The notes: a model not told the origin generated them from the sequence alone. 64,000 nucleotides of DNA from Saturnia japonica (GCA_033032175.1 CM065320.1:6634001-6698000); one strand, 5' to 3'; counted from the stretch's first letter, positions 11,441-23,562 are shown. A program made the numbers and translations.

Positions 11441-11540
11441 GTTTAGTACCGCGCGCGGCCCACGCGCACTTTCCTCATCGCCACCGCTGCGGCGCGCCGC
11501 GCCGCCGCGCCTTCGTTGCATACGGAATTCCACGCGGATG

Positions 11541-12295
11541 AAGTCACAGGCACAGGCAACTCAGAAAAAGAATCCGACTTTGCGTACGCAATATGGGAAG
11601 TCACTTCGAGCAAGAACTTTAATTAGACTAAATTACAAAATGTCTTAATTGTCACTTATTATTAATTTTTATTTTTTATTAATACTAAACTGTTATTGGA
11701 TCTAAATTTTATTTATATTTGAATTTTTTGTTTTATTTAGATTAGGTATTGTTTTTAATTAATTTTATGGAAATTTTAAAGGACAAACTTAATTTTAGTT
11801 CGGAATACGAATTTCCGCCTGCTTCATTTGTGATAGGTAATTTGTTTTCAGTTTCTTTGAAATAAGTACCTAATTATTATGCATTATTGGAGAGCTAAGA
11901 AAACGGTTATGTTTTTAAAATAATCAGCAAGCCAAGTTTCATAACATTTTTTTTTTGTTTTAAAGGCATTCTAGTGGAAAATAATCTCAAAAAAAAAAAT
12001 TGAAATAATATCGTTTTTCATCTCGCATTTTTAAATTTTGACCAATAATTGTTGTTTTAATATTGATAACTAACCATTGCATAATCATTTTTACCATTTC
12101 ATTCATTTCATTTTTATACTTTTTTTTTAAATAAATATTTAATACTGCATTTTTGACTTATTTTGAAAAAAGTTAAAAAACATGATAACTCAAAAATGGT
12201 TCACTTTTGCGTAATGCATATAGTGGTTAAAATTATCGCAAATATTCACCCCTAGCACCTTCTAACGGGAATACGGCGGATTACCAATAACCCTG
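11541..12295 (+). mobile_element. 3' end of a Tc1/mariner-type transposon, same family as 36541-43270
   Basis: The segment is collinear with the reverse complement of 36541-37280. Both share GACTTTGCGTACGCAATA, GTCACTTCGAGCAAGAACTT, AATTTCCGCCTGCTTC, TAAGAAAACGGTTATG and TGATAACTCAAAAATG, and end in the terminal inverted repeat CGGATTACCAATAACCCTG. Only the last codons of the transposase gene and the downstream terminal region are present; the 5' part is lost. Confidence 0.7.
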
Positions 12296-13379
12296 GATAA
12301 GTACGCAGTAATATATATATAAGTCAATGGTAATGATATCACATTTCATTTGCTAAAAACATTATAATTTATTATCCTATACGCACTACATGACGAAATG
12401 GCACCTAAGGTTTTATTATGTCACTTGCTAATTGCGATATAGTTATTGTATTTTATTTTTACGTATAACCACATCGACTAAAACAAGTTCAAAGAGTTAG
12501 ATAACTTGATGGTCCCGTTCTCACTATCCCGGACCGGCTGTTTCATCAGACCGTCAAAACAGCCGGACGTGCTAGTGGCTGAACAATTTCTACGAAGCTG
12601 TTCAAATTTAACCGAATCCGGAAAAAATGCGTTTTGTGGAGCGCCGGCTAAACGCCCGGACCAGTGTAATGTGAAAAAGCGTGTGCCGGTGTCGACGCCC
12701 CATGCACGCCCCGCTCTCTCTGTTCAGCTCAGGTTATTTCGGTGTTTATTCTGTCAGATGCACGTGCGGCATGAAAGTTGACGCTGAACCTTTAATTTGA
12801 CCTGTTAAAGAAAGAGCTGTTCTGTAGGATAAAACCCGAAATGGATACAAATATAAAAATTTGAAGATGGGCAGCGTAGCGTAAAATATGTTTAATACTA
12901 AAATCAGATCTTGATGAACTGCATAAATGAATAATCCATCGTGCACTCAGGTCTGACCTCGAACGATGTGAAGACTGATTTCGACCGGTTTTTTTGCAGG
13001 ATCTGGTCGAACACCTTTGATCCGACGATGGTTTCCGGCGAAAACACCCGGTCTTGTATACTGGAAACTGGGCATAGGGTGCTTATAAGTATACACCATG
13101 ATTTTAATCTAAAAGTAGTTGTGCTCTCGGCTGCACTCGCGTAGTCTACAGAATGCTGTCGATAGGGCACACACGCGAATCGTACTTCCCCCGCTCCCGG
13201 TTTTAAAGATAAAAATGCTTATTGTAGCTGATGTTTAGAAGATAGACATAATAATGCTCTTACTGACTTTTTGTAGGTCTTTTTAATGTCTACAACTATG
13301 TAGTACATTAATTTGATATATATCTCTCTCTTATTGTGGTTTACTCGGCGTAAGCCATTTAGCACCTGAAATGATTCAC
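12296..13379. other. Gene-free stretch with a perfect hairpin at 12534-12566
   Basis: A perfect 10-base stem (CCGGCTGTTT / AAACAGCCGG) with a 13-base loop sits at 12534-12566 in moderately GC-rich DNA that runs to ~13200. Forward frames (12506-12781, 12941-13144) show no domain and no codon pattern that convinces me. Confidence 0.3.
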
Positions 13380-13797
13380 CAGGGCCAGATTTTTTTTATT
13401 TGCGCGGAAACCTAATTCTTTTTTAAAATGAAAGTAGCGTAAATTACTCGATAAAATATTAGCCATCTGCTACTGAAAGTCTCGTCAAAATCGGTCCAAC
13501 GGTTTTGCAGATTACCCGGAACAAACAGACAGACAAATATTTGAAAATAAAAAAAATTGTTTTTTTTATAGGCACGGAGCATACTTTCATAAACATTAGC
13601 CATCTGCTACTGAAAGTCCCGTCAAAATCGGTTCAACGGTTTTGCAGATTACCCGGAACAAAGAGACAGACAAATAATTGAAAATAAAAAAAATGGTTTT
13701 TTTATAGGCACGAAGCATACTTTCATATGTTTTTAGTAAAAAGTTGTTATTTTGACATGCAAGCAGACACTTCAATTTTATTTATTGTATAGATAAA
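13380..13797 (-). mobile_element. Helitron-like element (family 1) with an internal tandem duplication
   Basis: The 5' end on the minus strand is TCTATACAATAAATAAAATT at about 13797, followed by GAAGTGTCTGCTTG. Inside, a 137-base unit is duplicated: 13461-13597 and 13598-13734, each starting AGCCATCTGCTACTGAAAGTC. The 3' CTAG end is not clear. Confidence 0.55.
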
Positions 13798-14799
13798 AAA
13801 TAAGGAAAAGTTTTTAGTTTATATCACATATAATGTAAAAAATAATTTAATTACTTTTTCGATTCTCAGAACATTCAAGGAAAGCAATGACGCCAACGTC
13901 GATGTATAATTTCATAATTACTGGTAAAATTGTTATTGACCCAGAATATTGCAAAACGAGATGCAAACGCATGCACGCCATCCGCCTTGCATGACTTTCC
14001 GGCACTAATAACTTTTTCTCAAAACACTAATGAAACTTACTTGTTATTACAAGACACGTTCTGCTACTCGAGAATTCAAAGCATAAGAAGGGAAGGCAGA
14101 ATAACGAGAGAGGGGCTGGGAGGCTCAAGTGCTGGAGCCGACCTTACAACTTACAATTAAGTAATTTTCATCAAGTCATTAAATGAACTTTTACATTTAA
14201 AAGCACTTTTTCTTTAAAAGTTAATTACTGTACTTACTAAATGCCTTGGCATTCACAAATTGACTCACGAGTTGACCAATAAAATGAAATATATTGTTAT
14301 TACGTAGATACCTATATGTCAAATTAGTAAATCATTGATAATTAATTTTTACCTTAATTTAATTAGATTGGAAAGTAGGCTTAGCATTTAAATTTTTTTT
14401 TAAACTTTTAGAAATTATAAAATATGAGTTAAAAAAATACAAGACGACACTTCTGCGTAATAAGCGCGTGCGGAGCCGCAGTCGCAGTTAGTGTTATATA
14501 AACGGCAATAATTCTATTGTAACATTATTTTTTAAATATTAAAACATCTAATTCTATACGAATATTTATAACTCTAACCGGCGTCTAATAAATGTCTAAA
14601 GTAGGTACGGTACCCACTACGTTCATAGCTGTTGATGAAGTTTTTATTGATGTTTTCTAACGACCATCGCCTGTTGTTTCTTGTAACTGTTGCCTTACAT
14701 TCTACAAGATTGTTTATACGGAAAATGTTATGCACATGACATTTAATTAGAGAACGCTGTCAGTTACGTTTTATATCTCGGTACTTATAAGGAATTAAT
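13798..14799. other. Gene-free stretch
   Basis: A 76-codon frame at 13930-14160 has no recognisable features. Otherwise AT-rich unique DNA. Confidence 0.3.
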
Positions 14800-14990
14800 G
14801 TAATTGACGCCAGTTTAATGGAGCATTTATACAGGACCGGTGATTACTGGGTCCATAAGAAGTACAATTCCCCGAGTTGGCGTAGCGCGGAGCCAATTTA
14901 ATTTACAAAGTTGTCGGTCAAGTCCGGATTAAACTCCGTTGATCGAATCCAATCATTCTTAATAATTACGTGTTGTACGGACATCTGTCA
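14800..14990. promoter_or_regulatory. High-complexity non-coding island
   Basis: Mixed-composition DNA with TAATGTAATTGACGCC, GTCCATAAGAAGTACAATTC and CAATTTAATTTACAAAG. No frame and no repeat signature. It resembles the other islands in the window, but the support is weak. Confidence 0.15.
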
Positions 14991-16461
14991 CTGATTTAAA
15001 CATGCAAATCGTTGACGAATTCACATTATTATAACTTGTTATGGGAATTATTTGTCGAATAAACGACAGTAGAATTTATTAACACGTGTAGTCGATTGTG
15101 GTCGTTTCACATCTCATCTATAACATAGTTTTTAACTTTTGTTTGTTAACGTTCGGGTCTACGGGCTCAACCGCATCTCTTTAATCGTTACAGTTACTAA
15201 CATTTTAATCTTTTTTTTTTTTTTTTCTACTATTAGTTTCAGATTTAACTTTTTCAGGTTCAACTCTACAATTAATAACAAAAGTTTTTTGTTGCAGAAA
15301 GTCGAAATAACCGTTTTATCATTTGAAGTAGCAAAGAAAATTTGGATAAAGTAATTACGGTGGATTTCCGCAAAGTGGCGTTACTTCAATCAAATATGAG
15401 AATATACATATATAATTAGAGATGCCGTTTGTTGATCTGTGGTCAATAATGGGGAACACAAGCTTTAAAACGATGTTCGGTTTATTAATTTTGATGAAAA
15501 ATTAAGTGAGACTACAAAAAAATCCTTTGAGAATTATCATATATGTACCTAGTGATTAAACTTAAATATGCTTTTTGGATACAATTTAAAATACAACGCC
15601 ATTATAAACGATTCAAAGTAAATAAATAAATAGATCCAATACCTACACCATATACGCGTATTAAATTTTATTATTTTACAATGTATTTTTAGTAATAATA
15701 AATAACACTAAAACAGTAGATTTTCTAAACCGAAACTAGTTCTAATGTTCACTATGCTTCTTTGACCAAAAATTCATTTGGTTCGGAAACTAATTTAAAC
15801 TATGAATAAGTCGATTGTAATTATGATGCCAATAGTTTCCCTAAATATGGTGATTCATCACTTTAAGTATCACTATTCATCCGCAGACCTAACTATGTAC
15901 GAAACTTACTGCATAGATGTTCCGTTGGGCATTAGGATAGGACGGGTATCCGTATATATCCACTCTCTCTGAGAACTTCCGGCACTCGATCCTAATTACA
16001 GATAACGTTCAAGCCTTCTCGTCCCGTCGCGTCGCGTCGCGTTTGCTTCTATAGAAACGCTTGTTTTGATATGCACAAGTTTTTAGTTAACAATCACTTG
16101 GCTTCGTCGAAATAAATATAAATAACATAATAAATTAAACACTATTGGTTTCAACTCATATTTCGGAAATAAAATATTTCTCATATTGTCTGTTTGCTGA
16201 AAACACAAAAGGAGCGGTAACAAGAACTAAGACAGAAATCCAGATGTTTATTTACGCGTAAAAGAAAAAACAGTAAACAGATTTTTACTAGCATTATTTT
16301 GCAAAACTTTATAAAACCTTTTACTGAACATACGCTTTCTCCGCTGGAAACCATGGATTTAAATTGACCTATTGTTTGGTAAATAACTTCTTAAAGAGTA
16401 GACTAAACCAGGAAACCAACTTGTCCATAAAAAAACTACCTGTCCAGAACGACCATAGTTT
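14991..16461. other. Gene-free stretch with simple repeats
   Basis: It contains a poly-T run at 15210-15226 and a short (GTCGC)n tract at about 16022-16042. No gene recognised. Confidence 0.35.
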
Positions 16462-18246
16462 AAATTTATTTATTTACATATTATGCGTTAAATACACAAT
16501 GGCGGACTTAATGCCTAAGGCATTCTCTGCCAGTCAACCATTAGGTGATGCAGAGATAAATGTTGGTAGGTGTAAAAGGTAAGGGTTTTATGAAATTATG
16601 TTTAACCTATTTAATATCACAATATAAAAATAAAATATCAACACCAAAATATAATATATATAAGACATATAAAATACATATATACTACACATATACAATA
16701 CATACACATAACAACATCATACATAAATATCAATACAATAAATAAAAGTATAATTAGTCAACATTAAGTACTAAATACAGCATTACCCAGATAATCCTGC
16801 TAAATGACACTGGTAAAGCCTACGTACCTTGACTTTAAAACTGAAACGATTAGATGACATCCTGATTTTATAAGGAAGCGCATTCCATTAGAGAATAGAT
16901 TGGATATAGAAAGATGAATGTACTAGACCGGAAGTATGGACAGGACAGCAAAGAATAAGATTATTAGAAGAGCGAAGCTTAAGGTCATGATTAGAATATA
17001 AAAACTGAAAATGTGGAGTTAAGTAAGAGGGAGTGTTGGGAGAAAATAGAATAGAATACAGAGTTGTCAGAGCCCGCAAACTCCGACGCTGGCGTATAGG
17101 CAACCAATTAAGCTCTGAACGATGGCTCGATACATGGTCATACTTACGAAGATTAAAAACAAATCGAATGCAATTGTTGAGTAATCTGTCAAGTTTTTTA
17201 AGAAAGTCAGCGTTCAGATCGTAAAAGCACACATCACCATAGTCAATTATAGGAAATGTTATAGATTGCACTAGCATGGTTTTCGTTTTAACTCGGAGAA
17301 AATTTTTCAGGCGATAAAAAGACTTTAGAGTACCGATCACTTTCTGACTAACCTTGGAAATATGAGTTCTCCAATCCAATTTGGCATCAATGTTGGTTAC
17401 AACCAAGGTCCTTTACATCCGTACTAAACGGTATGACAAGATCACTGAAAATAAACTGAGGCAGCGAGCTGAAGTCTATTCTGGTAATCATACGAGAGCT
17501 CCCTATTACAATTGCTTGACATTTGGAAGGATTAACTGATAAGCCAAATATCTCAGACCAATCCCTTAAGGCATTTAGATCCCGGTTAATAGTATAAATT
17601 GCATCTGATGGAGAATCTACTGCGGCCTGTGTGTATAATTGCAGGTCATCAGCATACAAATGATACGTACATCGCAGTTCATGAGTTAAAAGGTTAATAA
17701 AGAGGGAAAAAAGAAGAGGTGAAAGTATACCACCCTGAGGGACGCCAGCACCAAGCTGACACCAATTAGACGTAGCCCCATCTATACGAACCGATTGCTG
17801 TCGTCCCTTTAGATATGAAGCGAACCATGCCAGTGCCTCTAATGAGATATTATAATGAGAGAGAATAGCCAGGAGAAAGTCGTGACTAAAAGTATTAAAG
17901 GCATTGGAAAAATCTACTAGAACCAGCACAGTAATTATTTTATTCTCCACTCCATTTCTCAAATCACCAGTCACTTTAAGCAAAGCTGTAACTGTACTGT
18001 GACCTGGCCTGAAACCAGATTGTAGTGGACTCAAGATATTGTTACAATGTACAAAGGATGATAGTTGATTGTGCACACATGCTTCGAGTACTTTAGAAAG
18101 AAATGGAAGTATAGATATAGGTCGAAAGTGACTGGGAAGAGAAGGATTTGCAGTTTTAGGGAACGGACGGACATAGGCTTTACTCCATATGGATGGAAAC
18201 TGTCCAAAGGATAGAGAAAAGTTTATTACATGAGATATAATAGGAA
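16462..18246 (-). mobile_element. 5'-truncated CR1-group LINE
   Basis: On the minus strand the element begins inside the reverse transcriptase at ~18246 and ends in a 3' untranslated region with the words AATGCCTTAGGCATTAAGTC (about 16509-16528) and a TAAATAAATAAATT tail near 16462. That 3' region is typical of CR1-like LINEs in Lepidoptera. 5' truncation is the usual result of incomplete target-primed reverse transcription. Confidence 0.85.
16783..18246 (-). pseudogene. Reverse transcriptase of a CR1-group LINE, broken
   Basis: The frame is open from 18246 to 17387 and carries RT blocks in order: HFRPISILP, SGFRPGHSTVTALLK, VLVDFSNAFNTFSHDF, GVPQGGILSPLLFSLF and the catalytic YADD (HLYADDLQLY). 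At about 17395 the frame shifts by one base and continues (NIDAKLDWRTHISKV ... ELNWLPIRQRR ...) to an in-frame TAA at 16888. The same frame then runs WNALPYKIRM ... to the natural stop at 16783-16785. The C-terminal LNWLPIRQRR block is seen in CR1, L2, Rex1 and related clades. The element cannot make a working protein because of the truncation, frameshift and stop. Confidence 0.85.
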
Positions 18247-19476
18247 AATATAATATAATAGGAATTTATATTAGCGGGAATCAAATTTAGTACTCTTTAA
18301 CATTTTTATTATTGACCAATACTATTTGCCCAATGAGGCTATTATCATATTACCGAATGAATAAAAGACAACGTTATATTCATTAGTTGTGTAACACCTA
18401 AAGTAATAAAAATACCAGGCTGTAGATAAATGTCCCAGTGCTGGGTAAAGGCCCCTTCCTAAGAGAAGTCACGGGCATAATCACCAAACAAGACAACAGT
18501 ATTGGCGACTACAATCGTCAAGAAATGAACAGATCCAAAATTTTCACACAATGTGGGCTACATGAACATTAATTTTTCATTATTCTTCTTCCTCCATTTT
18601 CTAACATGGCAACTAGTCCTTTTTATTGAAGACCATTACCTATCATTACCAAGAGATTAATATTTATAGAGTGTCATGTGTTGATTTCAGTATTCTAACA
18701 AAATACCTAGTGGAATCTTTGTTAGAACTTTCCAGGGAGTTTTTGTGACATATCAGAGCTTGTGGTCCATGTTATTATATCCAAGCTTTATTACGTTAAA
18801 TCCTATCTATATCACACAATAAAGTGCCAAAGAACACAAATTTATGAACGAAAACCATCACATAACAAGACAAAGATCCCGCCAAAAACCAACTAATATA
18901 ATTGTTTTGTAAATTTAAACTCAATCAGTCAAGTCGTAAAGCATTTACACGATCGCTACAGACGCACGCAAGATTTTTATAATATATAAGATAATTACTA
19001 TTACATCCGGATTAAAAATCGTCTATTGTCATGTGTCAAAATAAAAAAAAAATACATAGCCTAAGTGGATAATTAATGAAATCAACTCTAAGCATTAAAA
19101 CATGACAATGATTCTAAAGGAATGTAAATGCCGTAAAATTTTAAATAACCCTTTGAAATGGGGTTTTGACATTGAAATGATATGATTTATTTCTTTATTA
19201 CCTCGATATTTAAGTAAACATGACAATTAAATAAAACTGAGCTGTCTCACTAAAGTGCCGTAGTAAACGCGTTATCGTCGTGACTGGCCGGTTGCATACA
19301 CTAAGTTAATATTCAAATCAATGCAAATCAAAAGATTAGTTGACGTATGCACAACCGCGCCTTCTACCTAGCTATATCGTGTTTAAGATTGTTATCTTTT
19401 ATAATATGATTTTAAATTTGAAAAATATATCTCTTTAAATGTTGATAATATGCTGATAGCCTATAATCAATTAAAA
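18247..19476. other. Gene-free stretch with one repeat scrap
   Basis: At 18420-18465, GGCTGTAGATAAATGTCCCA and GTGCTGGGTAAAGGCC resemble a widespread lepidopteran LINE-derived repeat. The rest is AT-rich with no gene seen. Confidence 0.4.
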
Positions 19477-20204
19477 TCTATACTTATAATAAAAGAGTAA
19501 AGAGTCAAAATCTGTACATCGAAGATATTTGAGAAAAAATAATACGAGGAGGTTTCGAATAATGGACAGAACGAATTTCGATAGTTTAAAAAAAAGTTGT
19601 GTCTGTCGCTATGCTTGAACGCCAATCACGCAAAAACTACGGGACTGAATTTAATGAAATTTGGTATGATTGTAGCTTATAGTCTGAAGGTACTTTAAGG
19701 ATGCATTGTTATACGTATGGAAATTAGTGTGATGTATAATTTACGTTTAGGTTATGAAAGGGTTATAAAAGGGATGTATGTAACTCTGTAATATATTTAA
19801 ATTTTTTAGTGAAATGAAGTTCAAAGATACCAAATTATTTTATCTTTACATAATTGTCAGTAAAACCTATAAATGGAAACGTAGGTACTTTTATTTTCAG
19901 ACGATATCATAGTTTGCACTGTACTGAGAATTTCAAAGAAAAACCCATTAACACTTTGCTCGACCTGAGAATCGTATCCAGAACCACGATCATAGCAGTC
20001 AGTCTTTATGTCTTCTAAATAATATCGGTATGATTGTTAAGCTGTGAAATCGGTTAACCTTTTCAATGATTTTAAATGGGTATTATCAAAGCTTATACGG
20101 ATCAAATATCGTAGGGTGAGACTGAGGTGAGATGAGGTTTTTATTTAGTTGCTGTTTTTCATTCACGAAATATATAACAAGGGCGAAGTCGCGGGCACAG
20201 CTAG
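19477..20204 (+). mobile_element. Helitron-like element (family 3)
   Basis: It begins TCTATACTTATAATAAAAGA and ends GCGAAGTCGCGGGCACAG plus CTAG (20201-20204). Internal words GTACATCGAAGATATTTGAG, AATGGACAGAACGAATTTCG and CAATCACGCAAAAACTAC match the inverted copy at 45483-46578. It has no transposase or helicase frame, so it is non-autonomous. Confidence 0.7.
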
Positions 20205-21220
20205 TATTTAAATATAATCCTTGAAATTAATGAATAATTAATAACATTTCATAATATCATTATTCCCATGATAAACTTCTTATATAGACATTTGCCTCAT
20301 TTATTCTATGAATAGGTAACACTTAAAGCCCGAAACCGGTACCTATTCGTTAATTTTATTTTCTTGACCTACAACAATTTCTGCATTTTAAGTAGGTACA
20401 ACGTTATGAAATTACCACACACTGCGGGAAAATTTCAGCTCGAAAATAACTTCGTTAAAAACTATGATGCGGTGATTGGTGTAATAAAAAAAATAGGTAA
20501 AATTTTGATATCATCTACACAAATAATCTGGAAAAGCTGAGAAAAATCACACAGTGAAATTCAACAATGTGGTCCGCTTTCACACGATTCACGCCTGCAA
20601 AACACAAGACAAGTGGTTTCATCAGTTACGCAGACAATACACGTTCCGGTTTACAGTAGAGGTTTACTTGTGCAGGTATGCCTGCGCAAGTCGACCGCAC
20701 GTACTTAACGTGTATGTACCTACCTACACAAAAGTTCATCGTACGGAATCTCAAAAAAAAAAATCATGTTTTGCGTAGCGCCGGTCGCCTGCGCAGGTTT
20801 AAAAAAGTGCAGATGGCACTAACGGGTAGATCTCTCTGTTAGGGCGTAGCGTATATAGCAGAAGTTACTCTATATGACGTCCATACCCTCCGGCCATTGT
20901 ACTGCAAATTGTTGCATATCTAAAATTGGGATAGTATTTTAGTTTTAAATTAGTTAATATAGTTATCGCATATTATAGAGATTAGTTATCAACAAACCTA
21001 AAACTGTCACAGTGTAATCCTGTTCAACTATTTATTTTTCACCGTACGAGTAGGTACAGTATTTTCTGAAACCTTATTGAACGCCCAATCACGATTAATT
21101 TCTAATTAAGAATAATATTCCCCCTTCGACACGGCAACTTTTGTTTTAATTATTTCTTTATTAGCTTCATTAATTCCACAAATGAATATAACATCTTAAA
21201 TTTTGAACTAAAAAGTACTC
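20205..21220. other. Gene-free stretch with a strong short hairpin
   Basis: An 11-base stem with one G-T pair (ACTTGTGCAGG / CCTGCGCAAGT) and a 4-base loop sits at 20666-20691. Complementary GCAGGCGACCGGCGC words nearby suggest a decayed MITE (20560-20830), but I could not define its ends. Confidence 0.3.
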
Positions 21221-21223
21221 TTA

Positions 21224-21365
21224 GGCTGCCTGTTCACTGGAGCGGAGCGAAGCTGCGCATATTTCAACCAATAGAGTTTTTTTTTACATCAAATCCTAGT
21301 GATGCACTTCTATTGGTTCAAATTTGCACAACTCCACTCCGATCCGCAGCAGTGTACAGGCAGCC
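21224..21365. mobile_element. PIF/Harbinger-type MITE
   Basis: A 142-base inverted-repeat element: left end GGCTGCCTGTTCACTG, right end CAGTGTACAGGCAGCC, with AACCAATAGA on both arms. It is flanked by the 3-base duplication TTA (21221-21223 and 21366-21368), the target preference of PIF/Harbinger transposons. No coding capacity. Confidence 0.75.
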
Positions 21366-21411
21366 TTATAGGTGTACAAAGGTAGAGCCTCACTTCTAGG
21401 TTATTCGCAAA

Positions 21412-21695
21412 AATATGTCTCGTTAGTCTAGAGGTCTTAAACGCGACCGCTATGATCGAGGTCCTAGGTTCGATTCCCAGGTCAAGCAAAGTGTTATTGG
21501 GTTTTTCCTGTGAAATTCTCAGTAGCAGCTCGGAGTTTGGCTTCGTGCCCGATTAATGGCAATAAGCTCGCCCCCTATTACATGGGACCTATAAACATAC
21601 TCTTCGAACTGTGGGTGTACATTATTATTATTATAGTACACCTCTGCTTAACCCTTCGGGGAATACAGGCGTGATTTTATGTTATGTTATATGCA
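21412..21695 (+). repeat. tRNA-derived SINE
   Basis: It has an A box TAGTCTAGAGG at 21424-21434 and a perfect B box GGTTCGATTCC at 21467-21477, then a SINE body (GTTTTTCCTGTGAAATTCTC, GACCTATAAACATAC) and a tail of ATT repeats near 21622. The tRNA-like head would drive RNA polymerase III transcription. It is not a tRNA gene because the stems are incomplete and it runs into the SINE body. Confidence 0.75.
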
Positions 21696-22803
21696 TTTTC
21701 AATATTCGTAATTTACCAAATTTTCCACAAAATTCAACAATTTGTAAAGTTACCCGTCATATAGTGAGATTACCTGAACTACACATTAAAAAACAAAACA
21801 TTGACAATGTAGATTAATATTTGTGATCATGTCCACAAAAGCATAACTGTTATTTGGTAATAAGTTGCAAACGGGCGGTAGGTTTATATTTTTCAATGGT
21901 ATGATAAAAAAAATTGTCGTATCTGAAAAAAATTAAGAACACAATTTAATAATTAATAAAAATTTCAATTTGTTTAAGATATTAACAATTATTTTACACA
22001 CTAGTGACACTTGTACACTCATAATAAACTAGACCATATGGAGTTTGAAACTTTACGGATAAGTAAATATCCGCCACTAAAACTTGCCGACCTGTGTCCA
22101 GGCCTCACGAGCCTAAGTCTAAAATTAGGGATTAGCTTGAAGATTTAATTAATAGGATAGCAAAATGTAACATTATTGGTTATAATTTCCCATTAAAATG
22201 GGTTCTTAATTTTGGTGATCATTTACTATTTTCGGCAGTATAAAGTAGTTACACCACATATCACTTTAATAAGCAGTTGATAAATCTAAGCGAGTTTAAA
22301 TTTATAAGCTTTTCTCATTATCATCAGGTAAAAAACTGGCCTAATTGAGAAGAATTTGAATTTTATAGTTGGTTATCACGAAAACATTGCGTCGGTGTAA
22401 CAGTGCCCGCGGCGGCAACCGGACGCGCTCGCTCATGTCCGCACGAAGCGAGACAGCCGACTCCCTAATTAGGACACGTTTCGTCTACCCTGTAATCCAC
22501 CTGACAATTAATTAATACAGCTGTATATACAACTACTATAACGCGATACTAAATTAACAATGCCGCACAATGTGCGATTATTATCTTATTATACTCATTA
22601 AATGATTTCCAATATGCATTACAATCTGTACCCCACGGTTTTACCCGTATTAAATTTGTGCAAATATTTCTACACCGCGCCACTGCAAAAGCACTTGCGT
22701 AGCCTATCTTTGTTCTTACTTCTTGTACTTGCAGCTTGCTTGACATTCATGGTTACTGTTCCACTCCTTAGGGTCGTAGCATGAAGATATATATATATAT
22801 ATA
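21696..22803. other. Gene-free stretch, GC-richer island at 22385-22520, then an (AT)n run
   Basis: 22385-22520 holds complex sequence (GCGGCGGCAACCGGACGCGC, CCCTAATTAGGACACG, GACAATTAATTAATAC) and could be regulatory. The (AT)n at 22784-22803 is the target of the gypsy insertion. No gene found. Confidence 0.3.
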
Positions 22804-23080
22804 TGTCGCAGATGGGAAAAGATTGGCATCTATGTGTTCGCTGGAGGCATCCGCCATTTCGGTTTTTATTTAGTCAGTGCGCACACCTGGCGCGGGCGCT
22901 GTCTCGAGATGAAGTGAGTCAAACTCAATCGAACGCACTACTGACAGCTTTCATCATTTTTTAAAAACTGACAACTTAGATGTGGTGTCACAGTCTATCC
23001 ATAGCTCGGCTGTCTATGATGTTATTATGTGTTGCAGATAAATAAATAAAATAACCACGGATATTTTGTAATCCCTGACA
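22804..23080 (-). repeat. 3' LTR of the gypsy element
   Basis: 277 bases, identical by eye to the other LTR. It carries an unused copy of the gag start codon at 22855-22857. Confidence 0.95.
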
Positions 23081-23149
23081 CGGCCATTCTGCAAGTCAGC
23101 GCGTTCTCGCGTTGATTTCCATATTTCAGGCCGATGGTAGCTGTACAGG

Positions 23150-23330
23150 CAAAGCGTCTCTAATAGCTTTCAACCTTATCTAGAACTCAATAATACATCA
23201 AAACAAAGCGTGGAAGCTTTCATCAAACTCAGTACACATTTCTGCAAAGCGTAACAGCTTTCAACAGTACACTAGGACAAAGCGATAAGACTTTCAATCC
23301 ATTTATCTCACAAAGCGTCGTAGCTTTCAG
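23150..23330 (-). repeat. Five spaced palindromic repeats between pol and the 3' LTR
   Basis: The word CAAAGCGT-N3-6-AGCTTTCA occurs at 23150, 23204, 23245, 23278 and 23311, the fourth with AGACTTTCA. AAAGC and GCTTT make each unit a near-palindrome. The related word CAGCTTTCATCA is in the LTR at 27869-27880. Position and spacing suggest a cluster of protein-binding sites in the element's 3' non-coding region, but the binding factor is unknown. Confidence 0.6.
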
Positions 23331-23562
23331 TGTATCAAGAAAACACCATGGATCAAAATATGAACGTAAGGCGTTTATTAGCCCATTACGTATCCATAAA
23401 TTCACAATCAACACAATAACAAATAAAATAAACATTATTCTTTATAACAAAATATAAAACGATTCCTTAGTTCTTTTTAAGTACCTAACACTAATCTTAG
23501 CCTTATTATCAGTTTCCGATTAAACAAGCTATGTAAAGTAATTAGTTGTTCAGTGAGATTAT

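Noticed and set aside
12506..12781. 91-codon forward frame in GC-richer DNA
   Set aside because: No recognisable domain, it contains the perfect hairpin, and overlapping frames exist on both strands. Cannot be supported as a gene.
13930..14160. 76-codon forward frame
   Set aside because: No homology I recognise and no splice or promoter context; could be chance.
21416..21490. tRNA gene
   Set aside because: A and B boxes are present but acceptor and anticodon stems do not form and the sequence continues into a SINE body.
22784..22803. Terminal repeat of the gypsy element in the (AT)n run
   Set aside because: The AT run is present on both sides as the pre-existing target; the LTR boundaries are TG and CA.
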